Positions 55,701 to 63,432 of a stretch of 64,000 bases of DNA are shown piece after piece. The translations under genes were made by a program, and so were the position numbers. Under the pieces are notes generated by a model. The model searched no databases and was not told where the DNA came from. It saw nothing but the letters and a program-made list of their open reading frames with translations. Location of the stretch: contig JAGCGA010000026.1 in NCBI GenBank assembly GCA_017649855.1, forward strand, positions 1-64,000. The letters run 5' to 3'. Position 1 is the first letter of the stretch, and each line of letters starts with the position of its first letter. The DNA is from Bacteroidales bacterium (lineage in GTDB: Bacteria; Bacteroidota; Bacteroidia; Bacteroidales; WCHB1-69).

Positions 55701-56020
55701 GAGGAGCCTTCACGCTGGCACGCGAACTGGGTGCCGATATCCTGCCAGTCTTCCTGCATGGTGTGGGCCATGTGCTGCCCAAGGAGGAGTTGATGTTCAG
55801 GCGAGGCGATATCCACATCGAGATTGGAGAACGTGTGCGTCCATACGAGGAGGTGCAGGCCGATACGGATAGCGAGCGTGACCGCGTGGTGACCAAGCAA
55901 ATGCGGCATTTCTACCAGGATCATTATGCCGAGATTTGTCAAGAATTGGAAACACCGGAATATTGGAGACATTTCCGTGCCTATCAAGATCGTTATAAAA
56001 TCCCTGTAATCAATAGTTAA
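52781..56020 (+). CDS. MMPL-type exporter fused to a PlsC acyltransferase
   Basis: 1079 residues. Residues 1 to about 820 form an RND/MMPL lipid exporter: twelve predicted helices in two blocks, each preceded by a large periplasmic loop, with GQGDDYTIFITEGLL in the second block. The C-terminal ~250 residues are a 1-acylglycerol-3-phosphate acyltransferase-type domain with HX4D (His892, Asp897 in NHQSHLD) and FPEGTRSP (about 958-965). A single polypeptide would both acylate and export. Exporter and acyltransferase are separate genes in many polyene clusters. It has its own -7 box. Confidence 0.93.
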   Translation: MTGFFLRIYDFLEKHRGLAIAIAVTLTMVFAFLASRVHYEEDIAKFLPRDEKSLKYQEVYQQFAAQNRIVLVFSAVDSFDLYAMEESMQLLGDSLSDQEMVDNLNVSVDEWQFLDLMDAMYAHLPCLLEDSDYLRIDSLLHEPNLVEDQLGRIDRMLMFPTSGMFRHSMMNDPLQLFTPVLQRLNTLKLNDAFQIIDGYLFTADGQHGIITFDSPYGSNESHLNGLLSDFLDEKIAEVQAQVPGVAIAAVGAPLIAATNASQIKRDSLLAVAIAVILILTILLLHYRRLSDILWVGASILFGALFALAGVAIFRGGISIIVLGIGSVIVGIVANYPLHFLDAYKEVGNRREALREMVLPLFIGNLTTVAAFFCLLWLDAQAMRDLGLFASLMLIGTILFVLIFLPQFMHHRPQPSEHRLFDKLASLQLSRSKARPWIFLVGLVVTIILGYFSQRITFDSDLSHINYMTPEQRQNLEILSQVQSSDMMYAVAEGTTLQETVDRNAVLINQLKSCEAVQSVSGVGEVLPSQQQQQAAVDRWNSFWQEESRQSFIQGFKRKAAAHGFTDEAFQPFVERTTQRCEVADIEYFNDIVEPFTNKYIYASESGWRIVNYVKTTDPKAVHALFDDGDGRMYAFSGSDLGHQLVDMLRGSFNYIGLVCSIVVFIFLLISFKRIELALLAFLPLAVGWIWILGIMHLTGIQFNIVNIILATFIFGQGDDYTIFITEGLLYEYTTGKPRLASYKHSVVISALIMFAGVGCLIIAKHPALRSLALVTIVGMAMVVLMATFIPPLIFDWLTKKKGVKRETPITLGRLLYTLFIGVCFLFLFLFLIPYTAVYFLFGKNTEEKKLRYHALLCRAASFYTRYLPFISFSKKNVASETFEKPAVIVANHQSHLDLVCMMSLTPKIVFLTNDWVWRNPFYGLVIRKAECYPASDGMEQNLPRLRDLYARGYSICIFPEGTRSPKCDILRFHRGAFTLARELGADILPVFLHGVGHVLPKEELMFRRGDIHIEIGERVRPYEEVQADTDSERDRVVTKQMRHFYQDHYAEICQELETPEYWRHFRAYQDRYKIPVINS

Positions 56021-56041
56021 GAGTAATCATAAGGCCTATCC

Positions 56042-57547
56042 ATGACAGATCATCATATCCATATTATCGGCGGCGGTATCGGTGGCTTGTTCACGGCCGC
56101 GCTTCTGGCCAAGGAGGGTTATAAGGTGACTGTCCTGGAGCGTAGTGCACATGTGGGGGGCGGCTTGCAGTCGTTTTCCCGCCATGGGGTCACCTTTGAT
56201 GCCGGGATGCATGTGGTGGGCGGGCTCCAGCCCGGTGGCTCGCTCAACCGCATCTGCCGTCACTTGGGCATTTTGGACCAGTTGCACTACCGTCCGGTCG
56301 ATGCCGACTGCGGCGATGAGGTGTTCTGTCTCAAGGACGGGACCCGCTATCGCATTCCGCAGGGACGGAAAGCCTTCACGAAATATTTCCAGCAGCTTTT
56401 CCCGGAAGAGCGGGATAACATCCAACGCTATGTGGATCACCTGTTTGCTATGGCTGACAAGGTTGATTTCTTCTTCCTCAGGCCCGGTAGCGAGGCGACG
56501 ATAGGGGATGATACATTCTACCAGTCTTCAGCACAATTCATTGCCGACCATGTTCGTGATCCGAAGTTGCGCAGTCTGTTGGCATACCTCAGCCCATTGT
56601 GCGGGGGTGATGCCGGATACACGCCAGCCTATGTCTTTGCTTTGATCAACTATCTCTATATCAGTGGTCATTACCGTTTTGAAGGACCTGCGGAGCAGAT
56701 GGCGGAAGCGTTGGTGCACCGCATTGGCGAGCTGGGTGGCGAGGTGTTGGCCAACGCGGAGGTCGCTGACCTTCGCATGGAAGATGGAAGAGTGCAGTCT
56801 CTCATTACCACTGACGGTCGCAGTCTGAAAACGGACCTCCTCATCTCCTCCATCCATCCGCAAGCGATGTTAAAAATTGTCAATGGCCCATTGTTCACGA
56901 AGGCAGCCCGCGCGCGATTGTCGGCCGCCCCGAACAACTATTCCGCTTATTGCGTCTATGTGGTGCTCAAAGATGGGATGTTCCCGTATCTCAATCATCC
57001 GTGTTATGGCTGGAACGATTACGACAAGGTGTGGCAGTTCGGAAAGTATGATGAAGAGAATTGGCCGCAAAATTTCGTCTATTTCACCCCGTGCGAAAAG
57101 GATCAAGGCCCCTACGCAAGGGCTTTGCAGGTGATCGTCTTCTCTCCGTTTTCCATGGTTGAACGATGGGCGGACACAACGGTCGGGAAGCGCGGAGGTG
57201 AGTATGAGATGTGGAAAGCAAAACACACGGAGCAGATATTGGATAAGCTGGAACTATGCCATCCAGGGTTCCGTGCGTGTGTGGAGGCCGTCTATGACGC
57301 CACGCCGTTGACCATCCGCGACTACTTCAACGAGCCGGAGGGGTCGCTCTACGGATTGCAGAAAGACAGTCGCGATCCGTTTGCTGGCTATTTGCCGATC
57401 CGCACCAGAGCTGAGAACCTCTTCATGACCGGCCAGAATGTCTTCCTGCACGGCTGCTGTGGCGTGCCGCTCACGGCGGTGATGACGGCCGAGGCCGTGA
57501 TGGGGGAGAAAGACGGAATCGTAAGAAAGTTAGTAGTTGGCAGTTAG
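56042..57547 (+). CDS. FAD-dependent oxidoreductase (CrtI/phytoene-desaturase-like)
   Basis: 501 residues. The dinucleotide motif IIGGGIGGLFTAALLAKEGYKVTVLE (about 6-31) lies at the N-terminus, and the C-terminal FMTGQNVFLHGCCGVPLTAVMTAE is the second FAD-contact region of the CrtI-like amine-oxidase superfamily. It may desaturate or oxidise the acyl chain. It lies 21 bp after the exporter gene. Confidence 0.9.
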   Translation: MTDHHIHIIGGGIGGLFTAALLAKEGYKVTVLERSAHVGGGLQSFSRHGVTFDAGMHVVGGLQPGGSLNRICRHLGILDQLHYRPVDADCGDEVFCLKDGTRYRIPQGRKAFTKYFQQLFPEERDNIQRYVDHLFAMADKVDFFFLRPGSEATIGDDTFYQSSAQFIADHVRDPKLRSLLAYLSPLCGGDAGYTPAYVFALINYLYISGHYRFEGPAEQMAEALVHRIGELGGEVLANAEVADLRMEDGRVQSLITTDGRSLKTDLLISSIHPQAMLKIVNGPLFTKAARARLSAAPNNYSAYCVYVVLKDGMFPYLNHPCYGWNDYDKVWQFGKYDEENWPQNFVYFTPCEKDQGPYARALQVIVFSPFSMVERWADTTVGKRGGEYEMWKAKHTEQILDKLELCHPGFRACVEAVYDATPLTIRDYFNEPEGSLYGLQKDSRDPFAGYLPIRTRAENLFMTGQNVFLHGCCGVPLTAVMTAEAVMGEKDGIVRKLVVGS

Positions 57548-57559
57548 AAGTTAGCAGTT

Positions 57560-58369
57560 ATGAGAAGATACAGACTTTTTATAGCAAGCATCATCCTGAT
57601 GTTGTTGAGTGACAATGTCTTTGCGCAGAAGTTGACGGAATTCCTGCCTGAAGGGCGGAAAGCAGACACGGCTGTGGTGGTGTGTCCTGGCGGCAGCTAT
57701 TACTGGCTGGCGAAACGCGGTGAGGGCAGCGAGGTGGCGCAATGGCTGAATGCCAACGGCTATGCCGCCTATGTGTTGGAATACCCCGTCTCTGGTTGGT
57801 GGTCGTGGTTCACCCATATCCGGCGGAGCTGCTGCACGCAGTATCCGGGACAATTGAATGCGCTGGAAGACGCGTTAAAAACCGTTAAATCGAAAGGCTA
57901 TAATTCCGTCGGTGCGATGGGCTTCTCCGCCGGCGGTCATCTGGTGATGAGCGGTGCCGAACTTTTGCCCGACAGCACCGCGCCCGATTTCGTGGCGCCC
58001 ATATATCCTGTCATCACCATGCGCGAACCATACGTGCACAAACGCTCTCGTCGTGGACTCATGGGCGAGCGTCGCCAGCATGACCCCATGATGTGGGATT
58101 CTCTATCGTTGGAACTGCACGCTGACCAGGTGCGATGTCCTGTCTTCCTGCTCAGCTGCGTGGATGACCCCACGGTGGACTGGCATAATGCCAAGATGAT
58201 GGCGGATTCGTTGCTAGCGTATGATAAGGTGAACGTCTATTACATGAACCCCCAGCAGGGAGGGCATGGTTTTGGCGTGAACAGGGATAAAATGGACAAA
58301 CACGAAGTCAAGGATGTGCTCGCATGGCCGGATGAGTTCCTTGCCTGGCTGCGGCGCGGTGCTCGGTGA
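57560..58369 (+). CDS. Secreted alpha/beta hydrolase (esterase-like)
   Basis: 269 residues with a signal peptide (MRRYRLFIASIILMLLSDNVFAQ). PGGSYYWLAKRGEGSEVAQWL forms the oxyanion-type start; the nucleophile Ser is in MGFSAGGHL, the acid in CVDDPTVDW and the His in GGHGFG. It looks like the BD-FAE/xylan-esterase group. It is last in the cluster, 12 bp after the oxidoreductase, so it may trim the exported lipid, but it could also be unrelated. The gap before it is made of TTAGNAGTT words. Confidence 0.88.
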   Translation: MRRYRLFIASIILMLLSDNVFAQKLTEFLPEGRKADTAVVVCPGGSYYWLAKRGEGSEVAQWLNANGYAAYVLEYPVSGWWSWFTHIRRSCCTQYPGQLNALEDALKTVKSKGYNSVGAMGFSAGGHLVMSGAELLPDSTAPDFVAPIYPVITMREPYVHKRSRRGLMGERRQHDPMMWDSLSLELHADQVRCPVFLLSCVDDPTVDWHNAKMMADSLLAYDKVNVYYMNPQQGGHGFGVNRDKMDKHEVKDVLAWPDEFLAWLRRGAR

Positions 58370-58402
58370 TAGTGAATCCTTTGCTACCGCTCCCTCACCA
58401 TC

Positions 58403-60913
58403 TTATCTCAAGAATCTTCCCGTTACGCTTTCGCGGTTGCTGGCAATCTCATGCGGGGTGCCGGTGGCCACGATGCGGCCCCCTTCTTCGCCCCCGCCGG
58501 GGCCCATGTCGATGATGTAGTCGGCGGCGCGGATCACGTCGAGGTCGTGCTCGATGACGATGACCGTCGCGCCGTTTTGGATCAGCGTGTCGAAGACCTG
58601 CAAAAGGGTGCGCACGTCCAACGGGTGCAGCCCGATGGTGGGCTCGTCGAACACGAAGACCGAGTCGTGTTGCAGTCGTCCCATTTCAGTGGCCAACTTC
58701 AGCCGCTGCGCCTCGCCGCCCGACAGACTCGGGGTCTCCTCGCCCAGCGTAAGGTATCCTAAACCAAGACTTTGCAGTACCTCCAGCTTGGGGAATACCG
58801 TCTTCATGTCTTGGCAAAACTCCAATGCGGAACTCACGTCCATGTCCATCAGCTCGGGTAGCGAGCGGGTTTCGTTGTGCTTGTTGGTATGGCGCACGGC
58901 GTAGGCCGCCTTCGCGTAACGTGAGCCGCGGCATTCTGGGCAGGGTATATCGACGTCGGGGAGGAACTGCACGTCAAGGCTGATGGCGCCGGTGCCGTCG
59001 CAGACGGGACAGCGCAGGTCGCCGGTGTTGTAGGAGAAGTCGCCGGCCTTATAGCCGTGGTGTTTCGCGTCGGGCGTGCGGGCGTAGAGCTTGCGCAGCT
59101 CGTCGTGGACGTTGGCGTAGGTAGCCACGGTGGAGCGGATGTTGATGCCGATGGGCGTGGCATCGATGAGCTTCACGTGCTCGATGCCCTCCGCGAGGAT
59201 GTCGGTGACGTGGTCGGGCATCCGTTTCCCGCGGGTCAGCGCCTCCAACGCGGGCACAAGACTCTCCAGGATCAGCGTCGTCTTGCCGGAGCCGGAGACG
59301 CCTGTCACCACGGTGAGCCGCCCCTTGGGAATCTCGACCTCCAACGGTTTTACCGTGTGTATCTGCTTGGTTGACAGATGGATATTGCCGAACTCGAACA
59401 GTCGGTCTTTGTCGGGCTCGTTCCAACCGTGTGCCTTTTCGGGGGCGAGGAACGGTCCGATGCGGGATGCACTGTTGCGGATGATCTCCGGGATGGTACC
59501 CTCGGCGATGATTTCTCCGCCCTTTGCGCCGGCGTCGGGACCCAACTCGATGAGCCAGTCGGCCTCTTGCAGGATCTGCGTGTCGTGATCGACGAGCAGC
59601 ACCGTGTTGCCGTCGGCCACGAGGTCGTGCATCACGCCGTTGAGTCCCACGATGTTGGAGGGGTGCAGACCGATGGAGGGCTCGTCGAGGACGTAGAGCA
59701 CGCCAGTGGTGCGGTTGCGGACGGCGCGGGCGAGCTGCATGCGTTGCCGTTCGCCGGTGGAGAGGGTGGAGGCGGCGCGATCGAGGGTGAGGTAACCCAA
59801 TCCCAAGTCCATCAACCGTTTGGCGGCCGTGCGGAACGACTCGCAGATGCTCTCCGCCATGGGGCGCATCTCCTCGGGCAGCGATGCGGGCACGCTATCG
59901 ACCCACTCGGTGAGCCGCGCCAGGGTCATCTGGCAGGCCTCGTCGAGACCGATGCCGCGCAGCTTTGGGGCGCGGGCGGCCTCCGACAGCCGTGTGCCGT
60001 GACATTCCGGGCAGACTTCCTCCTTCAGGAATTTCTCCACGCGCTTCATGCCTTTCTCGTCTTTCACTTTCGCGAGGGCGTTCTCCACAGTGTAGGTGGC
60101 GTTGAAATAGGTGAAATCGAGTTCGCCGGCTTCGTTGGTGGTCTTGGACTTGTAGAAGATGTGCTTCTTCACCGCGGGCCCGTTATAGACGATGTCCTTC
60201 TCTTCGTCAGTGAGCTCACGGAACGGCACGTCCGTGCGTACGCCCATGGCGCGGCACACATCGGTCATGAGCGACCACATGAGGCTGTTCCACGGCGCGA
60301 CGGCTCCCTGGTCGATGGTGAGCGACTCGTCGGGCACGAGGGTGCTCTTGTCGACGGTGCGCACCATGCCAGTGCCTCCGCAGCAGCGACACGCCCCCTG
60401 ACTGTTGAAGGCCAGCTCCTCCGCGCCGGGAGCGTAGAAATGCTCGCCGCACTCGGGACAGACGAGCTCCTGGCCGGCAGCCACAGCGAGAGAGGGTGGG
60501 AGATAGTGCCCGTTGGGACAGCGGTGGCTGGCCAAGCGGGAGTACATCAGGCGCAGGCTGTTGAGAAGTTCGGTGCCGGTGCCAAAGGTGGATCGGATGC
60601 CGGGCACGCCGGGCCGCTGATGCAAGGCGAGGGCGGCGGGCACGTAGAGAATCTCGTCCACGTCGGCCTTCGCGGCCTGGGTCATGCGGCGGCGCGTGTA
60701 GGTCGAGAGTGACTCGAGGTAACGGCGCGAGCCTTCGGCATAGAGCACGCCTAACGCGAGCGAGGACTTGCCGGAGCCTGAGACACCTGCCACAGCCACG
60801 ATCTTATGCAGCGGCACGTCCACATCGATGTTCTTGAGGTTGTGCACGCGCGCGCCCCGGATGCGGATGTGAGAGGGGTCGTCGGTATGTAATTCGTTGT
60901 CAATCCTAGACAT
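58403..60913 (-). CDS. UvrA-like ABC protein lacking the UvrB-binding domain
   Basis: 836 residues from the ATG at 60913; a longer frame starts inside the neighbouring promoter region. Two ABC cassettes: Walker [12 protein letters not shown] and [11 protein letters not shown], signatures [12 protein letters not shown] and [12 protein letters not shown], and Walker [11 protein letters not shown] and DEPTIGLHP. Zinc sites CPECGEHF...CRCCGGTG and CPVCDGTG...CPECRGSR are present. Between the first cassette start and the first zinc finger only about 20 residues replace the roughly 115-residue UvrB-binding domain, so it is a class II/UvrA2-like protein. The gene looks GC-richer by eye than its neighbours; this was not counted. 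It might protect against a DNA-binding compound. Confidence 0.9.
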   Translation of the reverse strand: MSRIDNELHTDDPSHIRIRGARVHNLKNIDVDVPLHKIVAVAGVSGSGKSSLALGVLYAEGSRRYLESLSTYTRRRMTQAAKADVDEILYVPAALALHQRPGVPGIRSTFGTGTELLNSLRLMYSRLASHRCPNGHYLPPSLAVAAGQELVCPECGEHFYAPGAEELAFNSQGACRCCGGTGMVRTVDKSTLVPDESLTIDQGAVAPWNSLMWSLMTDVCRAMGVRTDVPFRELTDEEKDIVYNGPAVKKHIFYKSKTTNEAGELDFTYFNATYTVENALAKVKDEKGMKRVEKFLKEEVCPECHGTRLSEAARAPKLRGIGLDEACQMTLARLTEWVDSVPASLPEEMRPMAESICESFRTAAKRLMDLGLGYLTLDRAASTLSTGERQRMQLARAVRNRTTGVLYVLDEPSIGLHPSNIVGLNGVMHDLVADGNTVLLVDHDTQILQEADWLIELGPDAGAKGGEIIAEGTIPEIIRNSASRIGPFLAPEKAHGWNEPDKDRLFEFGNIHLSTKQIHTVKPLEVEIPKGRLTVVTGVSGSGKTTLILESLVPALEALTRGKRMPDHVTDILAEGIEHVKLIDATPIGINIRSTVATYANVHDELRKLYARTPDAKHHGYKAGDFSYNTGDLRCPVCDGTGAISLDVQFLPDVDIPCPECRGSRYAKAAYAVRHTNKHNETRSLPELMDMDVSSALEFCQDMKTVFPKLEVLQSLGLGYLTLGEETPSLSGGEAQRLKLATEMGRLQHDSVFVFDEPTIGLHPLDVRTLLQVFDTLIQNGATVIVIEHDLDVIRAADYIIDMGPGGGEEGGRIVATGTPHEIASNRESVTGRFLR

Positions 60914-60945
60914 AGTTGGATTTCGATGCTGATTGTTAAAGAAGG

Positions 60946-60953
60946 CAAAGGTA
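60946..60953 (-). promoter_or_regulatory. -7 promoter box of the UvrA-like gene
   Basis: TACCTTTG on the minus strand, 32 bp before the ATG at 60913. Confidence 0.7.
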
Positions 60954-60994
60954 CTGAAAATTTTAATGGACCGCACGGCACAGCAAATTATGTG

Positions 60995-61002
60995 TATTTT
61001 TG
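60995..61002 (+). promoter_or_regulatory. -7 promoter box of the 781-aa protein gene
   Basis: TATTTTTG, 24 bp before the ATG at 61027. It points away from the UvrA-like promoter in the 113-bp divergent gap. Confidence 0.75.
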
Positions 61003-61026
61003 CCGCTCGAAATTCATGGTGCAAGA

Positions 61027-63372
61027 ATGACTCATACAGCTAAACGGACGGCATTCATCATCGGTGGGACGATCCTTCTCGCTGTCGGCCTGTTTGCCCT
61101 TTTCGGGAGGCACACCAAGGTGGCCGAAAGCATCAAGCAGCAGACCGCAGTTCTGCTCAAGAAAGAGTACATCCCTAACCAAAATGTGGATGTGGAATCC
61201 ACCATGGCCTTCCAGATGTTAGATTCGCTGTATGCCAACTTCCGGAAGGACTTCCGAATGCACTACCAGACCATCGCCACCGCCACCTTCCCCGACAGCA
61301 GCCGCATTATCCTCCTCGCAGAACCGGCCCCGTTTTTTGAACCCGACAGTCTGGAGGCGATTTGCAGCCGTTTTACTCATCAGACCTCGCAACGAAGCTT
61401 CAAGATCGGCTACGACGGGCATGTCACGGATATGGCCGTTGTGTTAGGCAATGCCACCACCGAAAATATGGACAACCTGGTGGCCAAGATTTCCCAGCAG
61501 CAATACCTCACGGATTATAAACCCAATGCGCTTGACCTGCTGAGCGGAGAGAAACGACACTATTTTTCGGGCGACAATCTGGACTACCAGATCACGCTGG
61601 GCGAGTTTGATGACTGGTTCTTCGCCGCTGGGGAAGCCTTTATTGACGAGGCAGATACGGCCAACGACTTGACGGTCAGTGATATATTCCAACAACGGCG
61701 TCGCGGGGTTTTCTTCAGCCGCGAGCCGGGCTTGGTGGCCTGGAGCATCCGTCGCGACAGTGACCTCTCCGAGCAGGCAGGCGACATCCGTCGGTTCGCC
61801 CTCGACGCGGACCTTATCCTCGGCGCCCTGCGGGATTCCGCCACGTTGGTGGTCATCGGTCGCGAGCGCGAGACCCCGTTGGAGATGCTGCCGCCCCTGC
61901 GGGTGGAGAGTGTCCTGCTGGTCGCTTCCATTAGCAGCAAGGAGCTCTCGCAGAGCCTTGACATCAACGACTGTATGGCCGGCAAGATGAGCAATGGGCG
62001 CGACTGGTGTCCCACATACCTCAGCCGCGAACTGGAGAACACCGAGTTAGGGCATCTGCTCACCATCACCGATGTGCTGCTCAAGGACTGGTCGGAGAAC
62101 GGCACTATCCAGGAGGCATGCTACCATTATCCATCTCCTGGGCGTTTTCCATTCGATAGACCACTGTTCAAGAAGTTGGGACTCAGCGAGTTGGTTTATA
62201 ACTGGAATACGGCCAACACCATGTACGCCATCGATTTGCCGGAATACACCATCTATACGCTCAACCGTACGGGAGCTTTGCCGGTTTCCTATTTTCATTC
62301 GCAGAGCAGCGGTGCCAGTGTCGGGGCACAGTATGAGCGGCAGGCGGGCAACTATTTCGCTAACTGTGGCAATACGGATATTGCCCGTGTGGTGCAGTAT
62401 GTCGCACTTTATCAACTGTTTATGGATAACGGCATCACCTACAAGGGTGATCTGCTGCATCCCGCCTTCCCTTCCAACAAGCCCTACCTGTTGGCCAAGC
62501 CCTGCCGTGACCTGCTGGACATTCTCAAGAATCTGACAGACAGCAGGATCAATGAGCTCTCCGACACGTTGACGACTCTTCACTTTGCCGCCTATGTGGA
62601 GGAGCAGGTCAGCAAGCAGTTGCGCAAGAACGAGCAAGAGTATAACTTCACCTATACGGATGAGCATGAACGGGCTATTTACCGGGATGTCAACCAGCAT
62701 GAGAAGGCTGATCTGGCTGGGGAGTTCCGCGGGGTGCGTTCCATGCTACAGGGGCTTTCCGAGGAGGAATACACGAAGCTGGTGCATTATCTGTCCTACC
62801 CTCGAGGTACGACGGTCAACAGTCGGGAGACCTACGACCGTATGTTGCGGGCGCAGAAGGTCAACAAGCTGTTGCGGCATATCGGCAAGAACAATCTGCC
62901 TCTGTTAGGCATCGACTTGGCGAAGGTGCGCGACTATTTCGTGGGCAGTCTGCGCAACAGCGGCGGCCGCTACTTGAAGACGCCGTCGGTCATCGTAACC
63001 TATAACGACTTGAACACCACGGGCGGGCACAATATCTCCTCACGGATCAGTCGCGTGGGTAGCACCACGAACTACAAGCGGTCGACTGGCAGTGCTCCGG
63101 TGGCGCAAGCTACCCCTTCGCCTGCATCGACTCCCTCTGCGCCGTCGGCAAGTTCGCCGTCCACGAATGCCAAGCCCTCTTCGGGTGGGAAGCCCTCCGC
63201 TGGCGGAAGTCCGTCGTCGGGCAGCAGGCCCACGACTACATCCAAACCCACCGTCAGTACCTCGGCCAAGAGCAGCACCGCATCGTCCACTCCTCGTCCC
63301 TCCTCATCCGGCTCTGTGCGTCCGCGCACCAGCGTAGTCGGCGGCGGTGCGAGAACGACGAGGGGGTTCTGA
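61027..63372 (+). CDS. Membrane-anchored protein of unknown function with a Ser/Pro/Thr-rich tail
   Basis: 781 residues from the ATG at 61027; a TTG nine codons earlier lies in the -7 box and is rejected. One N-terminal membrane segment (TAFIIGGTILLAVGLFALFG, about 8-27) anchors a large periplasmic-looking part of about 660 residues with no recognised domain. The last ~100 residues are low complexity (Ser, Pro, Thr, Ala, Gly) and end GGGARTTRGF, resembling a disordered linker. No catalytic motif is obvious. It is transcribed alone or with the ligase-like gene that follows. Confidence 0.8.
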   Translation: MTHTAKRTAFIIGGTILLAVGLFALFGRHTKVAESIKQQTAVLLKKEYIPNQNVDVESTMAFQMLDSLYANFRKDFRMHYQTIATATFPDSSRIILLAEPAPFFEPDSLEAICSRFTHQTSQRSFKIGYDGHVTDMAVVLGNATTENMDNLVAKISQQQYLTDYKPNALDLLSGEKRHYFSGDNLDYQITLGEFDDWFFAAGEAFIDEADTANDLTVSDIFQQRRRGVFFSREPGLVAWSIRRDSDLSEQAGDIRRFALDADLILGALRDSATLVVIGRERETPLEMLPPLRVESVLLVASISSKELSQSLDINDCMAGKMSNGRDWCPTYLSRELENTELGHLLTITDVLLKDWSENGTIQEACYHYPSPGRFPFDRPLFKKLGLSELVYNWNTANTMYAIDLPEYTIYTLNRTGALPVSYFHSQSSGASVGAQYERQAGNYFANCGNTDIARVVQYVALYQLFMDNGITYKGDLLHPAFPSNKPYLLAKPCRDLLDILKNLTDSRINELSDTLTTLHFAAYVEEQVSKQLRKNEQEYNFTYTDEHERAIYRDVNQHEKADLAGEFRGVRSMLQGLSEEEYTKLVHYLSYPRGTTVNSRETYDRMLRAQKVNKLLRHIGKNNLPLLGIDLAKVRDYFVGSLRNSGGRYLKTPSVIVTYNDLNTTGGHNISSRISRVGSTTNYKRSTGSAPVAQATPSPASTPSAPSASSPSTNAKPSSGGKPSAGGSPSSGSRPTTTSKPTVSTSAKSSTASSTPRPSSSGSVRPRTSVVGGGARTTRGF

Positions 63373-63401
63373 ACCCTTGATCGCCTAACCAACTATTTTA
63401 C

Positions 63402-63409
63402 TATCTTTG
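63402..63409 (+). promoter_or_regulatory. -7 promoter box of the ligase-like gene
   Basis: TATCTTTG, 23 bp before the ATG at 63433. Confidence 0.7.
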
Positions 63410-63432
63410 CGGCCGTTTTTCATCCGTTGATT

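Noticed and set aside
54587..55987. 466-residue open frame on the minus strand across the MMPL-acyltransferase gene
   Set aside because: Antisense of a confident coding region with intact acyltransferase motifs; no domain in the antisense frame.
59378..60712. 444-residue open frame on the plus strand across the UvrA-like gene
   Set aside because: Shadow of a GC-rich coding region; the minus strand carries the ABC and zinc motifs.
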